A stretch of 20,391 nt of DNA from Parachlorella kessleri (lineage: Eukaryota; Chlorophyta; Trebouxiophyceae; Chlorellales; Chlorellaceae), in assembly GCA_001598975.1 (NCBI GenBank), contig BBXU01001597.1, forward strand, positions 1 to 20,391. Direction: 5' to 3'. Under the pieces are notes generated by a model. The model ran no database searches, was not told where the DNA came from, and saw only the letters and a list, made by a program, of their open reading frames with translations. Below are positions 1-9,365 of the stretch, piece by piece. Position numbers and translations under genes: made by a program. Within the stretch, counting starts at the first letter, position 1. The number at the start of each line of letters is the position of its first letter.

Positions 1-175
1 TAGGGCTGCCAGCTTTCACCCGCGCAGTGGTGGCATGCCTGCACCCACCTGCACCGCTGGGTGCCTTTCTGTTGTTCTGTCCTTGCTTGCAATCTGGGGG
101 CCATGCCTGCTTTGCACCATAGGGATCGAGGCTCATCCTCGGCCCCCATGCCTGGGCACCCTCCACCAACCAGTC

Positions 176-223
176 CAGCCCAGCCCAGCCCAGCCCAGCC
201 CAGCCCAGCCCAGCCCAGCCCAG
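176..223. repeat. (CAGCC)n microsatellite in intron
   Basis: Nine perfect tandem copies of the pentamer CAGCC plus a partial copy. They lie in what is most likely the intron just upstream of the channel S5 exon, about 80 nt before its acceptor. The frame stays open through it, but no channel-like sequence is encoded there, so it is not called as exon. Confidence 0.9.
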
Positions 224-303
224 TCTTGCCGCTCAGCTTCCACGCACCTACAAGGATTGCTGGCGAAGCGCAACCCCCTACCACCCCCACCCCCTGAGCG
301 CAG

Positions 304-3300
304 GTACATCAGCCGCTGGGAGGACGTGCTCCCCATCAACTCCTTTGCCATGCGCATGGCCAAGCTGGGGACGGTCATCCTCATCTTTGCGCACACCAAC
401 GCGTGCCTGCAGCTGCTGGTGGGCAAGGTGGAGCCCGCCAACAACAACTGGCTGCTGGCTGAGGGGGTCTACGACGCCAGCAAGTGGACGCAGGTGGGTG
501 GGTGGTAGTGGACGCAGGTGGGTGGTGGATCATGGTGGGTGGGGGGTGGATGTGTGGGTGGGTCTGGTTGCAATGCAGGTGAGCAGTGTCTTAGTCGTAT
601 ACAGTCTGGGGTTGGTAGACCGACTGCCCAAGGCTGCCTTGCAGGTGTGTTGGCCCCTCAGTGTTGAACTGGGGTCCCTGTGCCAGGCCACCTTCCAACT
701 GCCAGTGTGGAGAATAGCTCTGCCACCTGCCTGTTGAGCTGTCCTTCATCGTGCTAGGGGGGAAACCTGTGCACTGTGGCTGCCAGGTCTGAATCACGCA
801 CCTTGCCACACTAGCAGTCCTCCTCCCTCCCTGGAGCACCCACCCCGCTGCCCAGGCCTGCTGCCTGCCACAAACCCTTCCTCCACGGCTTGTCCCTGCC
901 CTACCCATTCCCCCACACCCCCACCCACCCACCCCCTGTGCCCTGCCCGCCCCCCCCTGCTCGCAGTACTCCCACGCCCTCTTCCGCGCCATCTCCCACA
1001 TGATCACCATCGGCTACGGCCTGGCCATCCCGGTGAACGTGGGGGAGGTGTGGATGGTGATGGCGTCCATGCTGACGGGCGCCATGATGTACGCAGTGCT
1101 GCTGGGTATGATTAACTCCATGATGCAGTCCATGGACAGGAGCGGGTCGCTGTACGTGGAGCGCATGCAGATGTGGAAGGTGCGTGACTAGCTGGCTGGT
1201 TGGCTGCCGGGCGTGCTCGCAGGTCTGGTAGGACCTTTTGTGCGGGAGCCGGGGCAGCGGGGCTGGGAACAAGCACCAAGCACTGCACTTGAACCTGTAG
1301 CTTTTCATGCAGTGTGCCAATGGCTGGGTTGCCCCACCTGCAGGATAGCTGGGTACTGCAAGGCCTTGTGGTGTAAGGGTTGCGGCTTGGAATCAGTGGC
1401 GAGGGCAGCTTACGCCGGCTTTGCGTCATGTCACCTGGCTGACTGGCTGGCTGTGTTCAGGAGTACTGGCGGTCGCGGCGTGTGCCCAAGGACCTGCGCA
1501 AGCGCATCATCTCATCGCTCAACCAGAAGCACAGGGGCCGCAAGATCATTGATGAAGACGTGCTGCTGCGGGATATCACCCCTAACCTCAGGTGCGTGGG
1601 GCGGTGCTGGCTGGAGGGCGGCATGCGCCAGGTGGACATGCCTGTCCAGACGGCGGTGAAGTCCTGGTTGGTGAACAGCGCCCGCCAAGGGCGCCAGAGA
1701 AGCATGCAGCCCGCATGCCTGACTGCATGGCGCATGGCAACCCAGTGAGAGGCACGCTGCCTTTGACCTCAGTGCAGTGTCTCATACAGCACCATGCAGC
1801 ATGCCTGCCGGGGAGCTTGCAAACGGTTGCCTTGACCCTCTCATGAGAGCTCAGGCTGAACTCAGTCAACAGCCCCACCTCCATCACACATGCGCCTGCT
1901 GCTGTACCTCTGCATGCAACCTCGTCAAGCTTTCAGCTGACCCAGGCTACCCTGGCGGTCCCCACGCCGCCTGCCCGCCCGCCCGCCTGCAGGGCTGACA
2001 TCTACATGCACATCTGCGAGGACCTGGTGCGCAACGTGCCGGTGTTCCAGGCCTGCCGCCCGCCCGTCATCCGCGTGCTGGTGCCCAACCTGGTGCAGGA
2101 GGTGTACCCCCCGGGAGAGGTCGTCTTCAACGAGGTGTGTGGGTGTGGGGGGGGGCTAGCGAGGGGGCGAGCGAGGGACTTGCTTGTTTCAAGCTCGCGC
2201 GTTCTGCAGCATGCTGCAGCAGCTGCTGCTGCCTAGCGAGTGCTGGCGGGCCTCCAAGCGCTGAATGCTCGTGTGCTCTCTTGTTCATATGGGAAGCCTG
2301 GTGTCATTGCGGGTAGCCCTGGCCAGGTGGGAGTAGGCGCACAGCTGCCTCCAGCCTGCCTGCCATCTGTATATCACCATGAGCTGCACAGGGCCAGTGA
2401 TTGTGACCAGCCATCAAACGCGTCCCGCGCCAGGGTTCGGCCTCTGATGGCGTTAAGGCTGATTTCTCCTCTTCGGGCCCGCGCCACCACCGCCACCGGC
2501 TGACCTGGCGGCACATTGCCTGCCAGCCTGACCCTCCCTCCCTTCCTGCCTTGCAGGGCGAGATCGCCACTCACATGTACTTCATCCGCACCGGGACGGT
2601 GCAGATCTACAGGCAGGAGGACCCGGACAACCCCATCACACAGCTCAGCGCCGGCTCCTACTTTGGGGAGTTTGCCATCCTGGCGGTGGGTAGCGACACA
2701 CGCCTGCTGCGTCTGCTGCTTTATCTCTGCTGTTGTTAGCAAGGCCGCACTGGATGAGGTCCTAGCCATGTTATTCTCCTTCTAGGGTGAAGTGGCCTCC
2801 CACCCTGCCTGATGCCTTTGGCGTGCAGCCAAGCATTATAGAAAAGCCCTTTGTGGTCTCTGTGTTGCACCAGCTATCCATGTGTGTTGGCTCGCCCCAC
2901 GCCCGTGGAATGTGTGCCTAAAACATCACCACTGTTGCATTTTGGACACGCATGTCCCCTATAACGCCTCACCTCTGACTAACCTGCCTGCCTGCAGGGC
3001 CAGGTGGGCACGCGCACAGCGTGTGCGCAGGCGGTGACATTTGTGGAGCTGTACAGCCTGTCCCGCAGCACCTTTGACCGGGTGGCGGCGCACTACCCCG
3101 AGGTGCTGGAGCTGTTCAGGTTCATCGCGGAGGCGCGGCAGGCCATCAACGAGAACCGCCCCATCAACGCGGACGCGGGTGGCGGCGGTTCCAGGGCGGC
3201 GGCCAAGGTGCGGGCGGGACGGCCTCAGGGGGGCTACATTGCTGTCCCTGGTTCTCAGGAAGAGTTGGCGGTGGGCACTCGGGGCAGCAATGCCAGTGTA

Positions 3301-3625
3301 GCAGCCTGGAGGTGGGCCCGCTGGCTGGGTAGGCGCCCTATACAAGCCGTTCATCAGTCGCAACCCGGCCACAAAACCCCAGTTCCACTTGGACCAACCA
3401 TCAACATCCAGCCACCCTCATAAGCACCGCCCGCCCTCCGGGTCTTTGCGCTCTGTGTGTTTGCAGATGGCCAGGGCCCGGGCGGGGAGCTACCAGAGCC
3501 AGCACAGCGCGTCGCCCAGCGCGCGGGGCAACCAGTCCAAGCATGAGGAGGCGGGGGGCCCGGAAGGGGCTGGCGGCCTCATCAAGTCAGGGCCTGCCAC
3601 TGGCGGGCAGAGCAGCCCTCGCTAG
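304..3625 (+). CDS. Cyclic-nucleotide-gated / HCN-like cation channel, 3' part (7 exons)
   Basis: Exons: 304-493, 967-1179, 1461-1591, 1993-2134, 2557-2685, 2998-3207, 3467-3625 (TAG stop). All have GT-AG introns and phases agree, giving 390 visible residues; the voltage sensor S1-S4 and the start lie left of the window. The visible part aligns in order with animal HCN channels: S5 (YISRWEDV, then a hydrophobic stretch ending in ACLQLLVG); pore helix and filter (AISHMITIGYG, filter at 1006-1020); S6 (VWMVMASMLTGAMMYAVLLG); C-linker (RRVPKDLRKRI); and a cyclic-nucleotide-binding domain with SYFGEFAIL and the GTRTA arginine that in this family contacts the cyclic nucleotide phosphate. The last exon is a Ser/Gly-rich tail. 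Expected role: plasma- or organelle-membrane cation channel gated by voltage and/or cAMP/cGMP. The filter is TIGYG followed by LAIP, neither the HCN CIGYGRQAP nor the plant K+ channel TVGYGD, so ion selectivity is uncertain. Family assignment is strong; the exact subfamily is not. Confidence 0.9.
483..525 (+). repeat. 24-bp tandem duplication spanning the donor of the S5 exon
   Basis: The string AGTGGACGCAGGTGGGTGG occurs at 483-501 and again at 507-525, a 24-bp offset. It includes the last 11 bases of the exon and the donor, so a second identical donor (CAG|gtgggt) sits at 517/518. Splicing there would add the in-frame codons GTG GGT GGG TGG TAG, a premature stop. Confidence 0.9.
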
Positions 3626-3940
3626 CGAGCTAGGGGGCCCGCCTGCCTGCTCGAGGTCAGCCCACCTTCAAGACAATGCTAAAGCTACTCCTGCTGCCGG
3701 ACTGGCGGGGCACTGCAGGGGGCATTAATATGCAAAGCAAAGCAGCGAGCAGGGGCTCACAGGATCCCAGCCCCTTGGCTGCCTTCCTGCCGCTCGTTCA
3801 AGTTGGGAAGCCCTTTGCAGAGGGTTGCTTGTCCGTGCAGACTATCATGCACACCAATTGCTATGCACATGGCTGTGCTGTGGTGCCTGCCTGCACATAT
3901 GGGCTGCTGCTAGTGCAACAGCACGTATTTTGACCTGGTT

Positions 3941-4030
3941 TTACAATTGTGCTTATTTGCTTGATTGCTAGAGAAGGGTGGCGAATGTCAGGGACGATTG
4001 GATCGGCGGGTTATGCGGTTTCTAGTTACA
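3941..4030 (-). terminator. Candidate TGTAA polyadenylation signals for U2A'
   Basis: TTACA on the plus strand (TGTAA on the minus strand) occurs at 4026-4030 and 3941-3945. TGTAA is the usual poly(A) signal of green algae. The first one met from the U2A' stop would give a 3' UTR of about 530 nt. This is inferred from motif and position only. Confidence 0.35.
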
Positions 4031-4057
4031 TCAGTAGCGGTGCACATTCTTTCATGA

Positions 4058-4093
4058 GTGTTTTTGTTGAATAATGTGTTTTTGTTGAATATT
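4058..4093. repeat. 18-bp T-rich tandem repeat, two copies
   Basis: GTGTTTTTGTTGAATAAT at 4058-4075 is followed directly by GTGTTTTTGTTGAATATT at 4076-4093, one mismatch apart. It lies in the AT-rich convergent spacer, upstream (in + coordinates) of the U2A' stop. No function is evident. Confidence 0.85.
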
Positions 4094-4555
4094 TGGATGT
4101 GGGCCCTCAAACTGCAATTTCCTCAGCCTTTGCCACCTTCCACAGCGCATGTGCCAAGACTCGCATGCACTAAATGGACAACCCAGCACAGCAGCCATGA
4201 CCCTGCCGACATGAAAATCATCAACCGCTCCGCATGAATAAGCTGGGAGTCACTCCACCATACAGTGCTGGCAGGGCCAGCTGCTGCTACAGCACAACCA
4301 AAGATTACCACAACATCGCCCACTGGCAGTCACAGCGCACAGCTTTAAGATGTGCCACCCAGCTCAAACTGGGCCGCCCTTCAACCATCACAACAGCACA
4401 ATGCATGCCATGCGCAGCCGTGACGCACTGTCACCTATGCATGACTGCCCCAGCTCGATCAAGGGGTAGCTCAAGGCAACCCAGAGGCACCCTTTGCCGC
4501 CTCTCCACTGCCAGCAGCCATCACCCAGCAGGGGCGGCCTCCGCTACCTAGCTTG

Positions 4556-6416
4556 CTAGCCTTCGTCCATGGCTGCCGCCCCGTTGGGTCCGTCCGCGGC
4601 CGCCGCTGCGCTGTCGCCGGCTCCACCACCCACATGCACCTGCGAGGGCAGGTGGCCGGTGACGAGCGCCTCCTCCAGTTGCCGCACCTCCTCCAGCGTC
4701 GACGCATTCGCAATGGCCGCCTTGATGGCTGTAACCTCCTCGGGCGTGGGCCCCTTGCGGATGGCAGGCTCTGCCGCCTTGATCTGCGCCTGCGCCTGCA
4801 GCAGCGGCAGAAGCCACCAAAGGCAGCCTTCAGCTTTTTGTAGGCTGACTGCTCAGTGCCCGATCGGTGCAGGCCCCTTGCCGGCTATGCCCACGCCTGC
4901 TGGTCCCCCGCACCCAACCTTGCTGATGGCTGGTCCCCCTGCACAGCAGGCTGCTGCGGCCAAGCCCGTACCTCTGCAAGCTCCTCGTCCGGCTCGAAAG
5001 TGGCTGCTGCTGTGGCGGCTGCGGCATCCTCCGCCCCGCCAAAAACGCGGGCCGCTTCGTCGCGCTCCTGCCAGGAGGCACGTCAAGTGATGATGTGAAT
5101 TGCGGGACCGTACCAGAGGAGGGAGCCTCAGAATGCATGATTAAGAGAAGGAGACGTTAGCTCCCTTGCCGGTGGGCAGCAGAATTGATCACCACTCCAG
5201 GCATTGCCACTGCCTCAATGCACGCATGCCTTTCTTTTCTGTTGACATGACGCTGAGGTGGTCTCACAGGTTGGCGTGCTCCAACCCTGTACCCCCAACC
5301 CCACCCCTCACCCACACACCTTCTGCTTGACCTTCCTGAAGTCCAGCACTTTCAGCTGCTTGCATCGGCTGATCACATACAGCCTGCAACAAGAGGCACA
5401 AGCCCGCCAGCGTCAGGTGCACAGGTGCCTCCTCTGGCAATCAAGCGCGGGCAAGGCCAAACCGCTATATGAGGAGTGGATGCAGGAATCGTGCCCCGTG
5501 TCCTCACAGCAAGCATGGGTGCCCAACCCCTGTGGCCAGCATAGAACAATTGCAATCACTCCTTCCCAAACATATCAGCTTGCATGGTGACTGGGTTGTC
5601 TACCAACCTGAAGTTGGCTTGCTTTGTGACTGGGTTGTCTATCAAGCTCAGGTACCGCAGCCTGGGTAGTGTTTGAAGGGGATCCAAGTCCTGCACGTAT
5701 GCCACTTCAGTAGGGTTCGTACTGGCGACTGCTCAGCCGACCGTCATCTATTGGATGCTCGTCTCAAAAGCAGGACAGCACGGCAGCTACGATCAGCCAG
5801 AGCCAAGCCTGCCCTTACCGTCAGGTTGGTCAGCTTGTTGTTTGTAAGTATCAGCCACTCCAGGTTGGGCACAGTCTCTGCACCCAAGAACAGCCCAGCA
5901 AGCACCTCTTGTGACTGTGAACTGGCTTCCTGCAAGTCTGCGCAGTTGCGAGTAGCGGCTACCACATGCCAGCAACGGCTCCACAACATCATCATGATTG
6001 GTACAGCCCTCTCAAACCTATAAAGGCGCGCCCACCTTCCAGGTGCCTGGCGATGCGGTTGATGCGATTGTTGTTGAGGTGCAGAACCTTGAGCCGCGGC
6101 AGCTTGGGAAACCCCTCTAGCCTGACAATGGCGTTATCTGAGAGGTCTATACTATCAAACTGGTTCTGCATCACAGTTGCCCGCACAATTAGGAGCAGAG
6201 AGGTTGGAATCACCTTTGCACTTGACGTGCTTCATGCAAGGCACTTGCCTCTGTGGCGCCCAGGTTTTCTATTGCCGTTATCCTATTCGCTCGTAGATCG
6301 ATCTCATACTCCCCAACGCAGTTCATGTACTGAGGGGAGCGCAAGACCACCTCTGCTGTAAGCCTTCCAAGCAGCCGTGGCCCTAGGGGAGCCCCAGCAC
6401 CCCTGACTTCTGCCAT
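4556..6416 (-). CDS. U2 small nuclear ribonucleoprotein A' (U2A'), 7 exons
   Basis: Exons in transcript order: 6416-6249, 6165-6036, 5877-5819, 5690-5608, 5383-5320, 5067-4972, 4795-4556. They total 840 nt, a 279-residue product with TAG stop. U2A' is the leucine-rich-repeat protein that pairs with U2B'' on stem-loop IV of U2 snRNA in the nucleus and takes part in branch-site recognition. Visible family landmarks in order: LTAEVVLRSPQYMN, then IENLGATE joined to NQFDSIDLSDN; LHLNNNRINRI; LEWLILTNNKL; LDPLQTLPRLRYLSLIDNPVT; LYVISRCKQLKVLDF; ERDEAARVF; and AIKAAIANASTLEEV near the C terminus. These track plant and human U2A' nearly without gaps (human 255, Arabidopsis about 249 residues). The first intron (6248-6166) uses a GC donor. 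The start is the uncertain part: ATG at 6416 gives about 18 extra residues before LTAE, so a short unseen first exon encoding an Mx-LT start, spliced to the ttacag acceptor near 6355, is an alternative. Confidence 0.93.
5578..5655 (-). repeat. 39-bp imperfect tandem duplication across a U2A' donor site
   Basis: Plus-strand copies at 5578-5616 and 5617-5655 match at about 31 of 39 positions, with a perfect 16-base core (GTGACTGGGTTGTCTA). The right copy is inside the exon encoding the LRR segment IDNPVTKQA. The left copy straddles the exon end at 5608 and runs into the intron, where it still reads VDNPVTMQA in frame. It looks like an old duplication of part of an LRR coding unit, now partly intronic. 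Confidence 0.8.
6166..6248 (-). other. GC-AG intron in U2A'
   Basis: The 83-nt intron begins GAG|gcaagt and ends ctgatgcag-type (tgatgcag|AAC). Joining at these sites gives ENLGATE-NQFDSIDLSDN, which matches plant U2A' without a gap. The nearest GT downstream (4 nt on) would break the frame. Apart from the C at position +2 the donor matches the consensus perfectly, as is typical of GC-AG introns. Confidence 0.8.
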
Positions 6417-6804
6417 CTCTGCTGGAAAATATAGAAAGCGGCCGACTAAGGGCGCATCAGCGAGGGATGGCGGACTGCGGCGTGCAAGTATGAGTGGAGA
6501 AGAGAAGTTTCAAAGATGGCAAGTGCGATGGTGTGATGATGGCAGGGAGAGGGCCCAAAGCCCATTGGCATTGGCATCCAGGGTTCATCAGATGTGAGAA
6601 AGAAATTTGGAGCATCCCCCTCCACGTGGGCATGGAGCCATCCTGCCACCATCTCACTGTCTCATGCCACCCATCCTCACAGGATCTCGACGCATTCTAT
6701 AAACATTCTGTTACAACTCACTATCCGGTGTGTTATGGTATACTATCTGCCTCATGTAGGACAGGGCTAACTTGCGTTTCAAGCCAGCCCTGTAGAGGTT
6801 GGCC
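6417..6804. promoter_or_regulatory. Head-to-head promoter region of U2A' and the NTF2-like gene
   Basis: This 388-nt gap lies between two divergent start codons and so probably carries both promoters. A TATAAA sits at 6698-6703, about 100 nt before the rightward ATG. On the minus strand a TATATT (6433-6428) lies only about 12 nt from the assigned U2A' ATG. That is too close for a normal TATA box unless translation begins further in. No coding exon is seen. Confidence 0.4.
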
Positions 6805-7864
6805 ATGCTGCTCCCACAATTACCTAGTTGCAGATCACACAGCCAAGGGATACCTGTGAAGTTGCCATACTGGCAGGCTCACCTAGGTGGCGCTCACTGC
6901 CATAGTCTCCTTGCCCCCTTGCGGCTCAGCCGGCGAGGGAGGCGGCGGCCAAGGCCCACTACGGCCGAGGCGCCAGCCTGGAACCCCCAGAATGTACCTA
7001 ACCCCCAGGTGTGGACTGAGCCGCCTGCACAACAAAGCTTAGCGGTCAACATAACGTGTTCACCGCAGTGCTGGCTTACTCTTGAGCTGTGGCAGCCGTG
7101 GTCTCGAATGCGTGGGAATGCACTGCGGCACGCTTGCCAAATGCAACATTCTGTGGGGTTTACAATATCTGCAGGTTTTGCCTTCGAAGGACTTCAGTGC
7201 TGAGGAGGCAGTTCGGGTGCAGCTAGAGGCGCTGAAGAATAACAACAAGCCTTGGTACGAGGCGTAGGGGCAGCTGCGTTAGGCGAGAGGGGCCCGTACG
7301 GTCGTCGCCTTCAACCTCTTGTGGATTTACTTGTACTGGGGAAGCGGCGCTGTCGGCTCCTGCCGCTGGAAAGCAGTGGCACCCCAGCTGAGTGTTTGCA
7401 GGAGCAATCATGGGATTCAGCTGATGTACGAATTTGGGGAGGGCATCGGTGGCCTTGACCCATGCTACTATTTCGGCTTTCGGAAGGACCTGTGAGTGTA
7501 GCAGCACTCCTGCCAATGCCATTGCTTGCTGTGTCCTCTCTCTCGGCCTGCAAGGACAGTCTGGGGGGAGGTGGTCCGCTGAAGCCCTGCTAAAGTGTGC
7601 TGCAGGTATCACTTTGACCATTTCCTGGGGCAATTTCAGAACCAGCTAGGTGAGCTGCTGGATTGCAGCAGTTACAGTATTGAAGATGTGAAGGAGCACC
7701 TGGGTGCTGATGAGGAATGCGGCCCAGAGGCGCGGGTACGAGCGCGTGTGCGGGATAGTAGCAATGCCAAGGAAGTGGTCGTGGAGTTCAGGCTGCGGCG
7801 GCGGCAGTTTGGCAGTAGAAAGGGGGCATTTATGACATGCATGGTGAAGAAGCTGGACGGCTGA
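6805..7864 (+). CDS. Conserved plant/algal protein, probably plastid-targeted, NTF2-like/DUF4864 candidate (4 exons)
   Basis: Exons: 6805-7008, 7175-7254, 7402-7491, 7606-7864 (TGA), 633 nt, 210 residues. The phases (0, 2, 2) fit exactly. The first about 60 residues are rich in Arg, Ser, Pro and Ala and poor in acidic residues (LRLSRRGRRRPRPTTAEAPA), as in a chloroplast transit peptide. The rest is a compact domain: FSAEEAVRVQLEALKNNNKPW, then HGIQLMYEFGEGIGGLDP, YYFGFRKDLYHFDHFLGQF, a charged middle, and RRRQFGSRKGAFMTCMVKKL at the end. The xVQLxALxxNxxPWxxHGI opening and the FGFRKDLYHFDHF segment resemble plant proteins annotated as NTF2-like or DUF4864; I recall this only from the pattern and cannot confirm the family. 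No catalytic motif is recognised and no reaction is claimed. It is divergent from U2A'. A TGTAA 117 nt after the stop supports the 3' end. Confidence 0.72.
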
Positions 7865-9365
7865 TGTGGTTGTGGGGTTGTACTCGGGTGATAGCAACAA
7901 ACCCTGCTTGCCTGGCCTCTGCAGCCACCGCTCATCTGGTGTATTAAAAATAAACAGCTGTGACTGTTACATGTGCCTCTTGTAACCCTGTTGATGCCCA
8001 TTGAAGCGAGCCCAAGGGATTGGGACTGTACCCCAGCAGGAGGGCCATCAATGCCTCTGCAACGTCATGAAGTTGGAGGGGAGGCAGGCACGAGTGTGTC
8101 TAAGGTTTCCCACGGTGGCTGGACCAGGGATAAAGTGACGAGGCTGTACGCGAGTGATGGTCTGGCATCTTGCCTGAATCGCTAAGCCAGTCAGCCTCTT
8201 GCCAAGAGGTCTCTCCCAAAGACAAGCAAATGCATCCTTCCATGACAGCATGGCTTTCATTGCACAGGCAGGTCTTTTGTCTCTTCTCCAACCAGCCCTG
8301 CTAGGTAATACCGCAGTTTGCAAGGCATGCTGGAAGGACTGTAAAGACATCGTAAACTGACTGGCTGCATCCCAATTTGCTGGCCTTGCCAGCATGTGTC
8401 TAATCCGTGCTGACTGGTTGCCTAATGGTGCGAGACTGTCTGTTTACAAAGTATAGATTTCGTCAAAAGGCCATCAGACATCAACACAGGCCAGGCCCAG
8501 CTTGTTTACCTGCTTGCATTCGACATAAGAAATGCATATTCCAGACACTCTCACACTCCATGCATCACTGTACTAAACCCACACCGGGACACCAGCAAGC
8601 TGTCATGGTGGGTAAAAATTAAGTACAAAGCATTCAACCCTAAGCATTCTGTCCTGAAAGTTCACTCTTGAGGACACTGTCTGCCACCATCGTCAAGAAA
8701 GGGTGTACAGAACCCGCCATGGGCTGGTCCCAGGCGGAAACTACTGCCACAATGTGTTTGGGGCGGGTGTTGTCATCCACCACTCGCTACCACTAGGCGA
8801 CATAAGGACAGAGAGGATCCTCATGAAATGCCGCATGCATACAGAAGCAGACTGCATGGGACAGGAGGAAATCCGATAGGTCATTGCTGCTCAACAACAA
8901 GCAACCTACAGTATCACTCTCGCAGATAGAAATAACAGCACACTGGGACTGTCCAGTAGTAAGCAACCAATACCGCCTCCAAGGTGTTAAGGCCTAGCCA
9001 CAGCGCACGATATTGCAAAGTTTTTCAAGTTCGGAGAAAGGAGGGTGAAGAAAGAGGACACTGAAGAGAAGGAGGCTAATAGAAAATTTGCTGGCCGAGA
9101 CACACACAGACCTCCAGCCTGCCACCAAGCACGTCAGGAGAGCGACAGAATACTGGCTCCACAGCGGTGCATGACTCTCCTACTGTACGCTAGGCAGTAC
9201 AATACACTCCGCTCCCCACCAAGTTGGGTCTCATGTTTCACCCGCTCACTCCCCCCCTCCCATCCACTGCTCTTATACATGTATCATGGGTTGGTTCGTT
9301 TGCTGCAGAAAACCCCATTGTCCCGCAGGCACGCCTCCCTGGCCTCTCATGGGGCTTCACTGGAT
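7865..9365. other. Tail-to-tail intergenic spacer, 1.5 kb
   Basis: This lies between the stops of two convergent genes. Frames here are broken or of random composition on both strands, and no protein family is recognisable. Candidate signals are the TGTAA pair at 7967-7985 and a minus-strand TGTAA (TTACA at 8444-8448) that could end the glyoxalase transcript with a long 3' UTR. I see no RNA gene or repeat. Confidence 0.55.
7967..7985. terminator. TGTAA poly(A) signal (+) with a mirrored copy on the minus strand
   Basis: TGTAA at 7981-7985 lies 117 nt downstream of the 7864 stop and is the likely polyadenylation signal of that gene. Nine bases to its left, TTACA at 7967-7971 is the same signal on the opposite strand, so the pair could serve both convergent transcripts. 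The minus-strand partner is about 1.4 kb beyond the glyoxalase stop, so that use is doubtful. Confidence 0.5.

Larger units (their letters stand above)
3626..4555. other. Tail-to-tail intergenic spacer (channel 3' flank / U2A' 3' flank)
   Basis: This 930-nt gap separates two convergent genes. I find no convincing coding exon. The stretch 3920-4100 is clearly AT-richer than the neighbouring genes, as expected of 3' UTR and terminator DNA. It contains two TGTAA signals on the minus strand and an 18-bp tandem repeat, listed separately. No TGTAA is evident on the plus strand for the channel gene. Confidence 0.6.

Noticed and set aside
35..303. Open frame upstream of and continuous with the channel S5 exon
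   Set aside because: It encodes Pro/Cys-rich sequence and the CAGCC repeat, with nothing resembling S4 or the S4-S5 linker. A good acceptor (cag|g) at 303/304 explains the exon start.
4548..4820. Gly/His-rich minus-strand frame over the last U2A' exon
   Set aside because: It is a shifted-frame shadow; the frame encoding AIKAAIANASTLEEV matches U2A' and has the right phase.
8048..8395. Minus-strand 115-residue frame in the 7865-9365 spacer
   Set aside because: Mixed composition, no domain pattern, and no splice context linking it to either neighbour.
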